Source: Leptospiraceae bacterium
GTDB lineage: Bacteria > Spirochaetota > Leptospiria > Leptospirales > Leptospiraceae
Length of the DNA stretch: 64,000 bases
Assembly: GCA_016711485.1 (NCBI GenBank)
Contig: JADJSX010000023.1
Location: 62,001 to 126,000 of the forward strand
Reading direction: 5' to 3'
Part shown: positions 28,120-36,350 of the stretch, one piece after another
How the letters are laid out: every line of letters begins with the position of its first letter
Numbering within the stretch: position 1 is the first letter of the stretch
Notes under the pieces: generated by a model
Told to the model about the DNA's origin: nothing
Database searches by the model: none
Seen by the model: the letters and a program-made list of their open reading frames with translations, nothing else
Translations under genes and position numbers: made by a program

Positions 28120-29337
28120 ATGAGTATTAATACATTAATTCAAATATTTAGAAGATTCATTTCAAAGGTAAAGAGAGAATATATTCTTGATAATTCTATT
28201 TCAAATGAGATTTCTTTAATAAACATCGAAAGACTTTTTTATATTGCAAACTTCACAATACCGGTTAGTTTTATTCATATACTTTTATTTTATTTCAAGG
28301 ATGTAAAAAGTGAAAATGAACTAAAGTGGAAAACAGGCGTTATCCTTGTGCATTCCATCCTATTTGCATTTATGATTGTATTTTCCTATATCATAAAAAT
28401 TTTAAAACATAATTGGATGAATACTACTTGGGTAGGATTTATTGAAATCCTTTTTATTATAATAATATTATTTTCAGGAATAACGTTAGTTGCTGTGGAT
28501 CAATATGTGACAACAAATATCACTCCATTTATTGTGATTTGTATAGTGATTGCAATTTCCATTTTCATTAGACCCATAATTCTTATTCCTGTTTATTTAT
28601 TTGCGTATATGTTATTTTATTATGCAATCGGGATAATACAAAAACAAGAAGATATTTTGCTGACCAATCAAGTAAACGCAGTAAGTATTATTGGGATTAG
28701 CATTTTTATTTCTACCACACTTTGGCGTTCTAAGAGAACTGCAATTTTTCAAAAAAGAGAAATCCAAAAGCAACATGAAGAATTATTACATAAAAATAGA
28801 CTATTAGAAAACGCAAATCATGAGCTAGAAAATTTAGCGATTTTGGATGAGCTTACTCAAATTTATAATAGAAGGTATTTTAACCTAGTTCTAGAAAAGG
28901 AATTCAGAAGACATCGGCGAACACAAAAAAAAATTTCTTTGATTATTTGTGATGTTGATTTATTTAAAAATTACAATGATACATTAGGTCATTTAGAAGG
29001 TGATAAATGTTTAAAAAAAATTGCTAATACAATTCGAGAAAGTATTAATAGACCGTTTGATTCTGCTGTACGTTATGGCGGTGAGGAGTTTGTGGTAATT
29101 CTTCCAAATACGGATGAAAAGGGAGTAATGACAGTTGCCACCAGAATAAAAAATAAACTGAGTGAATTATCATTACTTCATCCTGATTCAAGGATTTCTT
29201 CTTTTGTTACAATGAGTTTCGGGATAACTACGATTATTCCTAATGAGTCTATTGAATCTGAAAATTTACTAAGTAGAGCAGACGAGGCTTTATTTGAAAG
29301 TAAACGAACGGGTAGGAATAAAATTACTCGAAAATAA
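28120..29337 (+). CDS. Membrane diguanylate cyclase (GGDEF)
   Basis: This 405-residue protein has about six hydrophobic segments in the first 200 residues, a short coiled coil (EIQKQHEELLHKNRLLENAN) and a GGDEF domain from about 235. The active site is GGEEF in VRYGGEEFVVILP, and DVDLFKNYND and LGHLEGD are normal. RPFD stands exactly five residues before GGEEF, the classic RxxD inhibitory site for c-di-GMP feedback. It should make c-di-GMP from two GTP under control of its membrane part. The start ATG follows TGGAG at a rather long spacing. It stands alone, upstream of a YceI-like gene. Confidence 0.94.
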   Translation: MSINTLIQIFRRFISKVKREYILDNSISNEISLINIERLFYIANFTIPVSFIHILLFYFKDVKSENELKWKTGVILVHSILFAFMIVFSYIIKILKHNWMNTTWVGFIEILFIIIILFSGITLVAVDQYVTTNITPFIVICIVIAISIFIRPIILIPVYLFAYMLFYYAIGIIQKQEDILLTNQVNAVSIIGISIFISTTLWRSKRTAIFQKREIQKQHEELLHKNRLLENANHELENLAILDELTQIYNRRYFNLVLEKEFRRHRRTQKKISLIICDVDLFKNYNDTLGHLEGDKCLKKIANTIRESINRPFDSAVRYGGEEFVVILPNTDEKGVMTVATRIKNKLSELSLLHPDSRISSFVTMSFGITTIIPNESIESENLLSRADEALFESKRTGRNKITRK

Positions 29338-29398
29338 ATAATTTTATTTCTAGTGGTTAAATCTTCGAGGATTTATTTGAATTTATTCTCACTGTGAA

Positions 29399-29410
29399 TG
29401 ATAATTATCA
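29399..29410. promoter_or_regulatory. FNR-type (or Fur-like) palindrome upstream of the YceI gene
   Basis: TGATAATTATCA, extended to a 16-base perfect palindrome AATGATAATTATCATT at 29397-29412. It fits TGAT-N4-ATCA for FNR and also resembles half of a Fur box. It lies about 90 bases before the YceI start. Confidence 0.55.
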
Positions 29411-29502
29411 TTGTCCAAATATTATTTTTGACTATGATAATTATAAATTTACTGTAAGCGTTCATAAGATAAGGATGCGCGAAAATATCCAAGGAGATTA
29501 GT

Positions 29503-30117
29503 ATGAAAAAATATAAGCTATTTTTAGAAACAATTTGTTTCACATTATTTTTTATTTCAGGAGTTTTAAATTCCACACCAATTGTAGAAGATAAACTTAA
29601 GGTCGAGTCAGGAAAGATGTTGTTCACACTTGTTAAGTTGGTCGGATCTGGTTATGATAAGGAAATGGTTAATGATGAAAGTATGACCGGTCTTGCAGAA
29701 CAAATTTATGGTAAAATGAACTTGAAAGAAAATACTTTTGATGTTTCCATAGATGTGAATCCTAAAAATTTCTTTGTGGGAGGTAAATTTAAATTTGCCA
29801 ATCCGAAGATGCATGATTCACATTTGGAGTCCTTTAAGTTTGGAACGATGAACTTTAAAGGATTAATAGATTCTTATGACTCTATCACCGGCATTGCAAA
29901 AGTAACCGGAACTATGACTGCTCATGGAGTCTCCATAAATAATTTTAAAATGGAAGGAAAAGTAACTTCTCAGAAAAACGGAAATGGCTATTTACTTGCT
30001 TCCGATTTTGCAATTAATCTTCACGATTTTAAAATTAAAATGCCTGGTACGAAGCTTACAAAAATCAATTCCATTGTCAAAGTGAAAATGAAGTTGGAAT
30101 TAGTCGGAATGAAATAA
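29503..30117 (+). CDS. YceI-like exported protein
   Basis: This 204-residue protein has a signal peptide (MKKYKLFLETICFTLFFISG) and a beta-rich body. Word order matches the YceI lipocalin-like fold: FTLVKLVGSGYDKE, NFFVGGKFKFANPKMHDSHL and ITGIAKVTGTMTAHGV. YceI proteins bind polyisoprenoid-type lipids in the periplasm; physiological roles vary, so the exact job here is unknown. AAGGAG stands 7 bases before the ATG. A palindrome (29397-29412) lies in its upstream region and a long hairpin follows the stop codon, so it is probably a single-gene, regulated unit. Confidence 0.85.
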   Translation: MKKYKLFLETICFTLFFISGVLNSTPIVEDKLKVESGKMLFTLVKLVGSGYDKEMVNDESMTGLAEQIYGKMNLKENTFDVSIDVNPKNFFVGGKFKFANPKMHDSHLESFKFGTMNFKGLIDSYDSITGIAKVTGTMTAHGVSINNFKMEGKVTSQKNGNGYLLASDFAINLHDFKIKMPGTKLTKINSIVKVKMKLELVGMK

Positions 30118-30121
30118 GCCA

Positions 30122-30185
30122 TCAAGAAGATTTTATTTGTCAGATAGTAGAAAATGAAATTCTATTGTCTGGCAAATTTCCTTGA
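30122..30185 (+). terminator. Terminator hairpin after the YceI gene
   Basis: Arms at 30136-30152 and 30160-30176 pair over 17 positions, three of them G-U. TCAAG/CTTGA outside can extend the stem, and a T-rich tail follows. It is positioned 20 bases after the stop codon. Confidence 0.62.
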
Positions 30186-30330
30186 TTTTGAGATTTAAGG
30201 TTTCATTTTTCTTCTTCGATGAAGTTTATCCACAGGATACGCAATATTAGCCAGAAGAACAATAGAGCTTAGCGATGAAGTTAGAATCGGGTAATCTGAA
30301 TTAACCGGTTGTTCGATGTTTTCGATCATA

Positions 30331-30365
30331 GAAAGACCTCCCGTCGATAGCAGGGAGGTGCTTTC
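30331..30365. other. GC-rich hairpin downstream of the small PAS gene
   Basis: GAAAGACCTCCC and GGGAGGTGCTTTC pair with one bulge around a ten-base loop. It stands out in AT-rich surroundings, about 30 bases beyond the stop of the PAS gene. There is no clear U tract on either strand, so it may be an imperfect terminator or a structured RNA end. Confidence 0.45.
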
Positions 30366-30396
30366 TTCATTTTGTATCAATTCTATTTTTAATTCA

Positions 30397-30735
30397 CTAA
30401 AGATTATAAAAAACCTCTTTGTTTTGCTGAAATCCAAATGGATGTAAACTAGACTCTTCTAGAGTATTAAATGTATAACCTTGACTCAGAATTTCTCTTT
30501 TCTTCTGGGGACTCAGTAATCTTTTTTTCTTGAATGTAAAACCTGAGTTGGCATTTTTATTTTCCTTCTTGCAAATTAAGCCCTTCGGTTGTCCAACCAA
30601 CTCTTCTCTTGTATAACCAATCGATTCTGCAAATGCTGTATTACAATCTAGAATCGTTGAAGAACTAGTTTCTAAGTGGCTAATTTCATTATGCTGATAA
30701 TCTAAAACAACTGTAAAAAGTGGATATCCTTTCAT
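30397..30735 (-). CDS. Small stand-alone PAS-domain protein
   Basis: This 112-residue protein starts at an ATG with AAGGAG 6 bases upstream. The core HLETSSSTILDCNTAFAESI followed by GYTREELVGQ is typical of a PAS domain. The C-terminal part (KKKRLLSPQKKREILSQG) is basic. No output domain is attached; it could be a soluble sensor that binds a partner kinase, or the remaining N-terminal piece of a longer kinase. The PAS-kinase-like gene just upstream on the same strand is a possible partner. Two FNR-type palindromes lie in the 460-base gap before it. Confidence 0.62.
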   Translation of the reverse strand: MKGYPLFTVVLDYQHNEISHLETSSSTILDCNTAFAESIGYTREELVGQPKGLICKKENKNANSGFTFKKKRLLSPQKKREILSQGYTFNTLEESSLHPFGFQQNKEVFYNL

Positions 30736-30841
30736 GATATGCTCCTTGAGATTTGTTAATTACCTCTTCTAAATTAATCTCGCAATTCATATTAAATGTA
30801 AGAGTGTCAAATTATTTCTTTTTTTTAAAAGTAATTGTTTA

Positions 30842-30855
30842 GTGATTATTGTCAC
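30842..30855. promoter_or_regulatory. Imperfect FNR/CRP-type palindrome
   Basis: GTGATTATTGTCAC: GTGA-N6-TCAC, about 107 bases upstream of the small PAS gene. One half is TGAT, the other GTCA, so the FNR core is one base off. Confidence 0.42.
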
Positions 30856-31047
30856 TGGGAGTAAATTTTAAAATTTATTGGATTTCTTTAAACGATGAGA
30901 TTGAACCTAAATTGTATAAATAGAGTATATTCTGTATTTGCCTCTCCGCCTAAGCAAATTAGAAAATAATTAATCTAACATAGCCCATACAATTTCGATC
31001 TTTAAGTAAAGTCAAATTATTTCTTTTACATAGAGTAAGGAGTTACA

Positions 31048-31061
31048 GTGATTTATATCAC
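31048..31061. promoter_or_regulatory. FNR/CRP-type palindrome
   Basis: GTGATTTATATCAC has a perfect TGAT-N4-ATCA core at 31049-31060. It lies in the gap between the PAS-kinase-like gene and the small PAS gene. An FNR-like regulator is encoded 1.6 kb away. Confidence 0.52.
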
Positions 31062-31197
31062 CACAACGAGAATTTTCGGTAGGTTATTCTGAATAATTCT
31101 CAATAAAAAATTCCGAATACGTATATCTTAAATATTAGAGTTTAATACTGATCTATGAATTCCTATTTCTAAATTGAAAAGAAAATAAGAAAACATA

Positions 31198-32496
31198 TTA
31201 ATCTTGTTTGGCAAGCGGTAAAGTGAAAGTAAACTTACTGCCTTTACCTAATTCACTTTCTGCCCAAATTTTTCCGCCTTGTTTCTCTACGAACTCTTTG
31301 CATAAGTTAAGTCCGAGCCCTGTTCCAGTTTCATTCCATGTTCCTCGTCCGCTGTAATTAGAATCAAATTTAAAAATCGAAATGAGATTTTCAGAATCAA
31401 TTCCAATGCCTGAGTCAGTGATAGAAATTTCTATGAAATTCTTATTTACAAGTGTGGATAATGTAATTTTGCCGTCCGGATGGCTGAACTTAATTGCATT
31501 TGTGAATAGATTTCGAAGAATTGTGACAGATAGCGATTCATCGGCGTATACTAATTCCATTCCGCAGAGACCGTTTTCAATAATGATATTTTTTTTAAAC
31601 GCGCTTACAGTAATCAAGGGAAGGGTACCTTCTATAATTTTACTTATATAAATACTGGTCGGATTGAAGTCAATGTCTCCTGTTTGAGACTTTGACCATT
31701 GTATTAAATTTTCCATTACAGAAAAAGCAGATTTAGATGAGGCATGTATGATTTCAACATACTTTAAAAGTTGAGAAGACATTTCGCTGTTTATACCTGA
31801 AAGTTTTCCTTTTAATAGTTCTGCCACGGTGATGATTCCCATGAACGGATTACGAAGATCATCCGCTATGATGCTAAAGAATTTATCCTTTGCTTTATTG
31901 ACTCTTTCTAATTCGATTGCGTATTGTTTAATTTTTTCTTCCGCTAATTTTCGCTCAGTAATGTCAATGGCGGTGATTAGAAAATTTTTTTCTATCTGGG
32001 AACGAATTCCTTCAATGTAAATGTAACGACTTGGATTTCCATTTTTTTCAAAGTGAACTTCACAGCTCTCTTTGGAATTAGTTTCCATTAGTTTTTGTAA
32101 AAAAGAATTAAATATTTGTCTCGTATCTTCTGTAATAAATATTTTAAAGTTACTTTTTAATAAAGCTTTATGTTCGTGATTCAAAAGTTTTGCAGCACTA
32201 ATGTTTAGTTCAGAGATAGTTCCATCGTTTTCGATTGTAAAATATCCCATTGGTGCAAAATTATATCTTGCTGCAAACTTATTCGCTGCGGCTTCCGAAC
32301 GTTCATTAGCAAAAATTAACTGCTCATTTTGCAAATCCAGTTCAATTTGATTTATCTCGAGTTCCTGTATAAGTTTATTTGTATCTGTTTCGTTTAAGTA
32401 AGGAGTTTCGACAGAGTATTTTTTTTTAAATATCTCTTCTGCTCTTTGTCTAAGAGTTAAATCTTGTAGTGAGTGAATATCTTCTTTATTTATCAT
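31198..32496 (-). CDS. PAS histidine-kinase-like protein with Asp in place of the phospho-histidine
   Basis: This 432-residue soluble protein has an N-terminal helical region typical of PAS kinases (LIQELEINQIELDLQNEQL) and a PAS domain from about 75 to 185 ending in ITAIDITERKLAE. HisKA-like and HATPase domains follow. The H-box reads SIIADDLRNPF, so Asp212 stands where His is expected. The codon is GAT rather than CAT, one base change at 31863. The N-box (NLFTNAIKFSHP) and G-box (GTGLGLNLCKEFV) are intact. It may be a pseudokinase or a kinase inactivated by a recent point mutation. It is divergent from the FNR-like gene, with an FNR-type palindrome between them. Confidence 0.9.
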   Translation of the reverse strand: MINKEDIHSLQDLTLRQRAEEIFKKKYSVETPYLNETDTNKLIQELEINQIELDLQNEQLIFANERSEAAANKFAARYNFAPMGYFTIENDGTISELNISAAKLLNHEHKALLKSNFKIFITEDTRQIFNSFLQKLMETNSKESCEVHFEKNGNPSRYIYIEGIRSQIEKNFLITAIDITERKLAEEKIKQYAIELERVNKAKDKFFSIIADDLRNPFMGIITVAELLKGKLSGINSEMSSQLLKYVEIIHASSKSAFSVMENLIQWSKSQTGDIDFNPTSIYISKIIEGTLPLITVSAFKKNIIIENGLCGMELVYADESLSVTILRNLFTNAIKFSHPDGKITLSTLVNKNFIEISITDSGIGIDSENLISIFKFDSNYSGRGTWNETGTGLGLNLCKEFVEKQGGKIWAESELGKGSKFTFTLPLAKQD

Positions 32497-32568
32497 TTTA
32501 ATTTTCTTCCTATTAGCGATAAAATACTGTTATCTTCTAATGGATACCGGATAAATAAAATTAACCGA

Positions 32569-32580
32569 TGATATTAATCA
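32569..32580. promoter_or_regulatory. FNR-type palindrome between the PAS kinase and FNR-like genes
   Basis: TGATATTAATCA, extended ATGATATTAATCAA, matches nine of ten positions of TTGAT-N4-ATCAA. It lies 72 bases from one start codon and about 90 from the other, so it could control either divergent gene, including autoregulation. Confidence 0.58.
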
Positions 32581-32639
32581 AAAAAATGAACTTTAATTTG
32601 GTATCTATTATAACGCAAGATTACGGTAGTGGTAAAATA

Positions 32640-32667
32640 GGTTAATGGTTAATGGTTAATGGTTAAC
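32640..32667. repeat. Four tandem 7-base repeats upstream of the FNR-like gene
   Basis: Three perfect GGTTAAT units and a fourth GGTTAAC end two bases before the TTG start codon. Change in unit number would alter promoter or leader spacing. Confidence 0.85.
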
Positions 32668-32669
32668 TA

Positions 32670-33365
32670 TTGTTAGGTACATTAATATGTAGTCAATGTT
32701 CAAGTCGAGAATATGGGGCCTTTAAATGTGTTGGAACTCAAACTCTGAATGGAGTATCAGAAGAAAAAATTTCACTGAGTTTCAAGAAAAAAGATATAAT
32801 CTTTAATGAACATGAAAAAGTAACCGGTTTTTATTGTATAGAGAATGGAGTAATTAGAGCTTATAGAACATCTTTATCAGGTAAAGCTCTAACACTTCAA
32901 ATGGTGAGTAGGGGAAAATGGTTAGGATTTAGGGATGTAATTTCTGGAGCGGAATACAGCCATTCTGCGATCTGTCTAGGAGAAACAAAAGTTTGTTATA
33001 TCTCCAAGGAAACTATTGTGCGGCTAATCAAAGCAGACGTTTCTTTTCAATTGGAAGTAATGAGGTATCTTGCCGATGAATGGAAAGTGCTAGAGGATAA
33101 TGCTTTTTCTCTAGGTACTAAGCAAATACATAGCAGACTAGCGGAGTTATTAATCACTTTCAGTGATGCAGTAAATAAAGATCCCGAGTTCGTGATAGAC
33201 GTTACGCGCGAAGTAATGGCGAGTTGTATTGGAACGACTAAAGAAACTTTAATTCGCTCTCTGTCAGATTTTAAAGATAGAAAATGGATTGTTATGGAAA
33301 AAAATAAGATTGAACTTTTGAATCGCGATGCTTTACATCAATTGGCGGATATAAAGACCAGGTAA
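32670..33365 (+). CDS. Crp/Fnr-family regulator with FNR-like N-terminal cysteines
   Basis: This 231-residue regulator has a cyclic-nucleotide-type beta-barrel (GFYCIENGVIRAYRTSLSG), a long dimer helix and a winged helix-turn-helix whose recognition helix reads TTKETLIRSLSDF. The Glu and Arg of the FNR/CRP E-x-x-x-R contact are conserved. Cysteines at 7, 10 and 20, with more at 56, 102 and 109, suggest an iron-sulfur oxygen sensor. The spacing C-x2-C-x9-C differs from E. coli FNR. The TTG start at 32670 is the first possible codon after an in-frame stop and gives the cysteine N-terminus; no good ribosome site is seen. Palindromes of FNR type occur in several neighbouring gaps, which supports a local oxygen-response role. 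Confidence 0.88.
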   Translation: MLGTLICSQCSSREYGAFKCVGTQTLNGVSEEKISLSFKKKDIIFNEHEKVTGFYCIENGVIRAYRTSLSGKALTLQMVSRGKWLGFRDVISGAEYSHSAICLGETKVCYISKETIVRLIKADVSFQLEVMRYLADEWKVLEDNAFSLGTKQIHSRLAELLITFSDAVNKDPEFVIDVTREVMASCIGTTKETLIRSLSDFKDRKWIVMEKNKIELLNRDALHQLADIKTR

Positions 33366-33436
33366 AGTTCTAAAATCGATTTATCCAACAGGATGCAGAA
33401 TAGATTTAAACTCTAAAGCTATCAGCGAGGCGTTGT

Positions 33437-36163
33437 ATGATGAATATAATAGAAAAATTAACCAAAAGATTAAACCCAGGAATTCGAGCCAAACTTTCTT
33501 TTTCAACTGCCTTTTTTGTGATAGTGATTATTAGCCTCATTTCATTTATCTATTTGCAGCAACAGTATGACTCGCTGACTAAAAGTTTTGATAGAGAAAT
33601 AAAACCACTGCGGCTTTACACAGAAAAAATTGTGTTAGAATTAGAGAATTTGTCTAATAGTTTTTTACTCATAGAGGACTTTAGATATAGACTCAAGACA
33701 AAAACAGAAGAATTAAAACAGTACCAAAGAAATACAGTCCAAATAGAAGAAAAAAATTGGTTCACAAAAAATATTCTAGGTCAACTGAATCTACTAAAAA
33801 AAGATTTAATCAATACAAAAGCGAAGAGGAGCGTGAGAGTCCAAGATACTTATTATTCTGAGTATATAACGAGTAGAAAGATTCAAGAGATTGAGGATAA
33901 TATTCGTTATCTTATGAGAGATGAAAAAGGAAATCCAATACCATTGGATAGATTCAAAAAAATCCAAACTGTTGCAGTAAAAACAAACCAAATAATAAAA
34001 GAAATTGAATCAATCGATAAAGATATAGATACAAATATTGAAGAATTAAAAAAAGATATAGCAAACAGGGAAGTTTTTAAGGACACAAGTAAAGAGATTT
34101 TAAATTCTGAGATCCAAGCTTTTTTCTATGAGTCACAAAAAAATAATATTACTAATCTAAGTCTAAATATGGGACTCATCCGAATTCAGACCTTCAATCT
34201 AAGAGATAATACAATAGGCTTTGATACCAGCATCTTTTCAGATAGTAGCGTTATCAATAGCGATGAATTCATAAAAAATTCACGTATCCAAAAAGATTGG
34301 GATGAACGAACCAGCGCAATTGATATTAAAGAATTAGTGGATATCGACTCTTATCCGAAAGAAATTACGATAGACGACAGAGATTATGAAATCTATCTAA
34401 ATCCCATTTTCAGAAAACCGATTGTTGTCTTTAGAGCAAGAAGGATACTGAAAGAAGCTAGAAGATCTAAAAGGCTTTGGAATAAATTCTTAGAGAATGA
34501 CAAAGAGATATGTGCGAATATAAAAGGCATTTCAGAAAATCTTCGGAAAAGACTCCAAGAATTAAGAGAAAAAAAAATAGGCAAACCGGGATCGGATAAA
34601 GATTTTGTGAATCTCTATAAAGAATATGATTCTCAAATAAAAACAAGAAATGAATTGATTCAAAAAATAAAATCAACTTCAGAATTTAAAGAGGAAAAAA
34701 ATCCAACCATAAAAGTAAATGAAAATTGGAGTTCAAAAGAGGAATTTATAACACTAGACGCATTCGAGAATTTAAGAAATTCCGCTTTATATGAATATGG
34801 AATTTTAAGATTCAAATACAATTCGAATGCATACAGAGATTTTTTAGAGACCAGTAGAAATAGAAGTTTGCAACTAGGAAAAGAGGATACAATTCGGAAA
34901 TGGATCATGGATGCAAACTCAGAAACAATTGTTCCAAAACTCATCCTAGGAAAAGAAAGCATTGATTCCTTAGAAGGGGGGATACTATCAAGAAGCCGCT
35001 CAGAAATGGAGGAGGAGATGTGGAGAATCGATTCAACTCCTCTTTATGAAATAGATGAAGATGAAAAAGAGTTAGGTTTGGCGAGTGAGTTTTTTATTTC
35101 CAATATAGCTGGATTTACAAGAACAATAGTAGATAAAAGTGATGGGCTAATCAAGATTCGTCACGATGTTAGAAAAATTCTTTACAATGCAGGACTTCTC
35201 GGTATTTCGGCTATCGGTGTCGCGTTCCTATTGTCTACGGTTATGGTTAAAAACATACGCCAGATTAGTGCAAACGCTCAGTTAGTAGGAAAAGGAAATC
35301 TTGCAATTCGTTTTGACGTAAAATCAAGAGATGAAATTGGAATGCTTAGTAGTACTTTAAATCAAATGGTGAGAGGACTCATAGAAAGAGACAAAGCAAA
35401 GTCCGCACTTGGTAAATTCGTAAACCCTCAAATTGCCGAAATGGTTTTTAAGCAGGAACTAAAGTTAGGAGGCGAAAGAAAAAATTGTGCGATTCTTTTT
35501 TCGGATATTCGCAGTTTTACAGCAATTTCCGAAAAATTGCAACCAGAACAGATCGTAGAATTCCTAAACGAATACATGACGGAAATGGTGAAATGTGTAA
35601 ATAATACAAATGGAATTGTAGATAAATTCATTGGAGACGCAGTGATGGCAACCTGGGGAGCAGCTTTTTCTAAAGGTAACGATGCAGAAAATGCGGTTAA
35701 TGGCGCTTTGCTGATGAGAGAAGCATTGATCCGATTTAACACAAGAAGAGGAAGTGTAGAAAAACCAGTAATTCATATAGGTTGTGGAATTAACTACGGT
35801 CCTGTGATTGCAGGTCAAATCGGCTCTGAAGAAAGATTAGAATACACTGTGATCGGAGATGCGGTAAATCTTGCCTCTAGAGTAGAGTCTCTCAATAAAC
35901 CATTTGGAACAGATATTTTAATTACAACCGACTTATACCAGCAAGTGGAATCCACCTTTCGAGTAAAAAAAATGCAAGCTATCAAAGTCAAAGGAAAAGA
36001 AGAAGCTCAAATCATCTATGCAGTTCTCGGAAGAAAGGATAATCCTGATTGTCCGCAAAGCCTAGACGAACTTAGAAAAAATCTAGGAATTCAATTTGAT
36101 CCAAGTAAACTTATAGACCCTGATGTGAAAGAAGAGAAATTTAAGATAATTAACCAAACGTAA
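33437..36163 (+). CDS. Membrane class III adenylate cyclase with a large extracytoplasmic sensor
   Basis: This 908-residue protein has a membrane segment near residues 22-42, about 530 residues of coiled-coil-rich extracytoplasmic region, a second membrane segment (AGLLGISAIGVAFLLSTVMV), HAMP, and a cyclase domain. Catalytic features are ILFSDIRSFT with Asp690, DKFIGDAVMA (metal Asp and an adenine-selecting Lys) and EYTVIGDAVNLASR. It should make cAMP from ATP. The sensor is homologous to that of the SpoIIE phosphatase at 12415-15081: both share PGIR-KLS, EIKP, LIEDFR, GFDTSIF, W-MDAN and DSTP-Y in the same order. GAGG lies before the ATG pair at 33437/33440. It follows the FNR-like gene by 71 bases and may be cotranscribed. 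Confidence 0.94.
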   Translation: MMNIIEKLTKRLNPGIRAKLSFSTAFFVIVIISLISFIYLQQQYDSLTKSFDREIKPLRLYTEKIVLELENLSNSFLLIEDFRYRLKTKTEELKQYQRNTVQIEEKNWFTKNILGQLNLLKKDLINTKAKRSVRVQDTYYSEYITSRKIQEIEDNIRYLMRDEKGNPIPLDRFKKIQTVAVKTNQIIKEIESIDKDIDTNIEELKKDIANREVFKDTSKEILNSEIQAFFYESQKNNITNLSLNMGLIRIQTFNLRDNTIGFDTSIFSDSSVINSDEFIKNSRIQKDWDERTSAIDIKELVDIDSYPKEITIDDRDYEIYLNPIFRKPIVVFRARRILKEARRSKRLWNKFLENDKEICANIKGISENLRKRLQELREKKIGKPGSDKDFVNLYKEYDSQIKTRNELIQKIKSTSEFKEEKNPTIKVNENWSSKEEFITLDAFENLRNSALYEYGILRFKYNSNAYRDFLETSRNRSLQLGKEDTIRKWIMDANSETIVPKLILGKESIDSLEGGILSRSRSEMEEEMWRIDSTPLYEIDEDEKELGLASEFFISNIAGFTRTIVDKSDGLIKIRHDVRKILYNAGLLGISAIGVAFLLSTVMVKNIRQISANAQLVGKGNLAIRFDVKSRDEIGMLSSTLNQMVRGLIERDKAKSALGKFVNPQIAEMVFKQELKLGGERKNCAILFSDIRSFTAISEKLQPEQIVEFLNEYMTEMVKCVNNTNGIVDKFIGDAVMATWGAAFSKGNDAENAVNGALLMREALIRFNTRRGSVEKPVIHIGCGINYGPVIAGQIGSEERLEYTVIGDAVNLASRVESLNKPFGTDILITTDLYQQVESTFRVKKMQAIKVKGKEEAQIIYAVLGRKDNPDCPQSLDELRKNLGIQFDPSKLIDPDVKEEKFKIINQT

Positions 36164-36194
36164 AGGTTATGAGACTATTCTCGAGTTATAGGAA

Positions 36195-36206
36195 TGATAT
36201 AAATCA
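36195..36206. promoter_or_regulatory. FNR-type palindrome upstream of the ankyrin gene
   Basis: TGATATAAATCA gives a perfect TGAT-N4-ATCA core, about 145 bases before the ankyrin start and 32 bases after the cyclase stop. Confidence 0.48.
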
Positions 36207-36350
36207 CCGGCAAATCACTGTTTACTTACGGAAAGGAAGTTGACTTTTCTATTTTCTAACTTTAATATTTGATTATTGGTTAAGATACGAGTTGTTCAAC
36301 GAACAACCATCAGAAAACCTTAAAGAAAATGATAAGGATTGGATACCGAA

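Larger units (their letters stand above)
30736..31197. other. Long regulatory-looking gap between two PAS genes
   Basis: No gene is seen in about 460 bases. The stretch GTCAAATTATTTCTTTT occurs twice, near 30807 and 31010, each followed within 20-45 bases by an FNR-type palindrome (30842 and 31048). This duplicated arrangement suggests a doubled promoter/operator region. Confidence 0.5.

Noticed and set aside
29397..29412. Definite Fur box upstream of the YceI gene
   Set aside because: The palindrome is shorter than a full 19-base Fur box and also fits the FNR pattern repeated nearby, so I kept it as an undecided regulatory site.
30195..30437. An 80-codon minus-strand frame after the small PAS gene
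   Set aside because: It overlaps the PAS gene in another frame and passes through a strong hairpin; no motif is recognised. A shorter start at its internal MIENIEQ is possible but unsupported.
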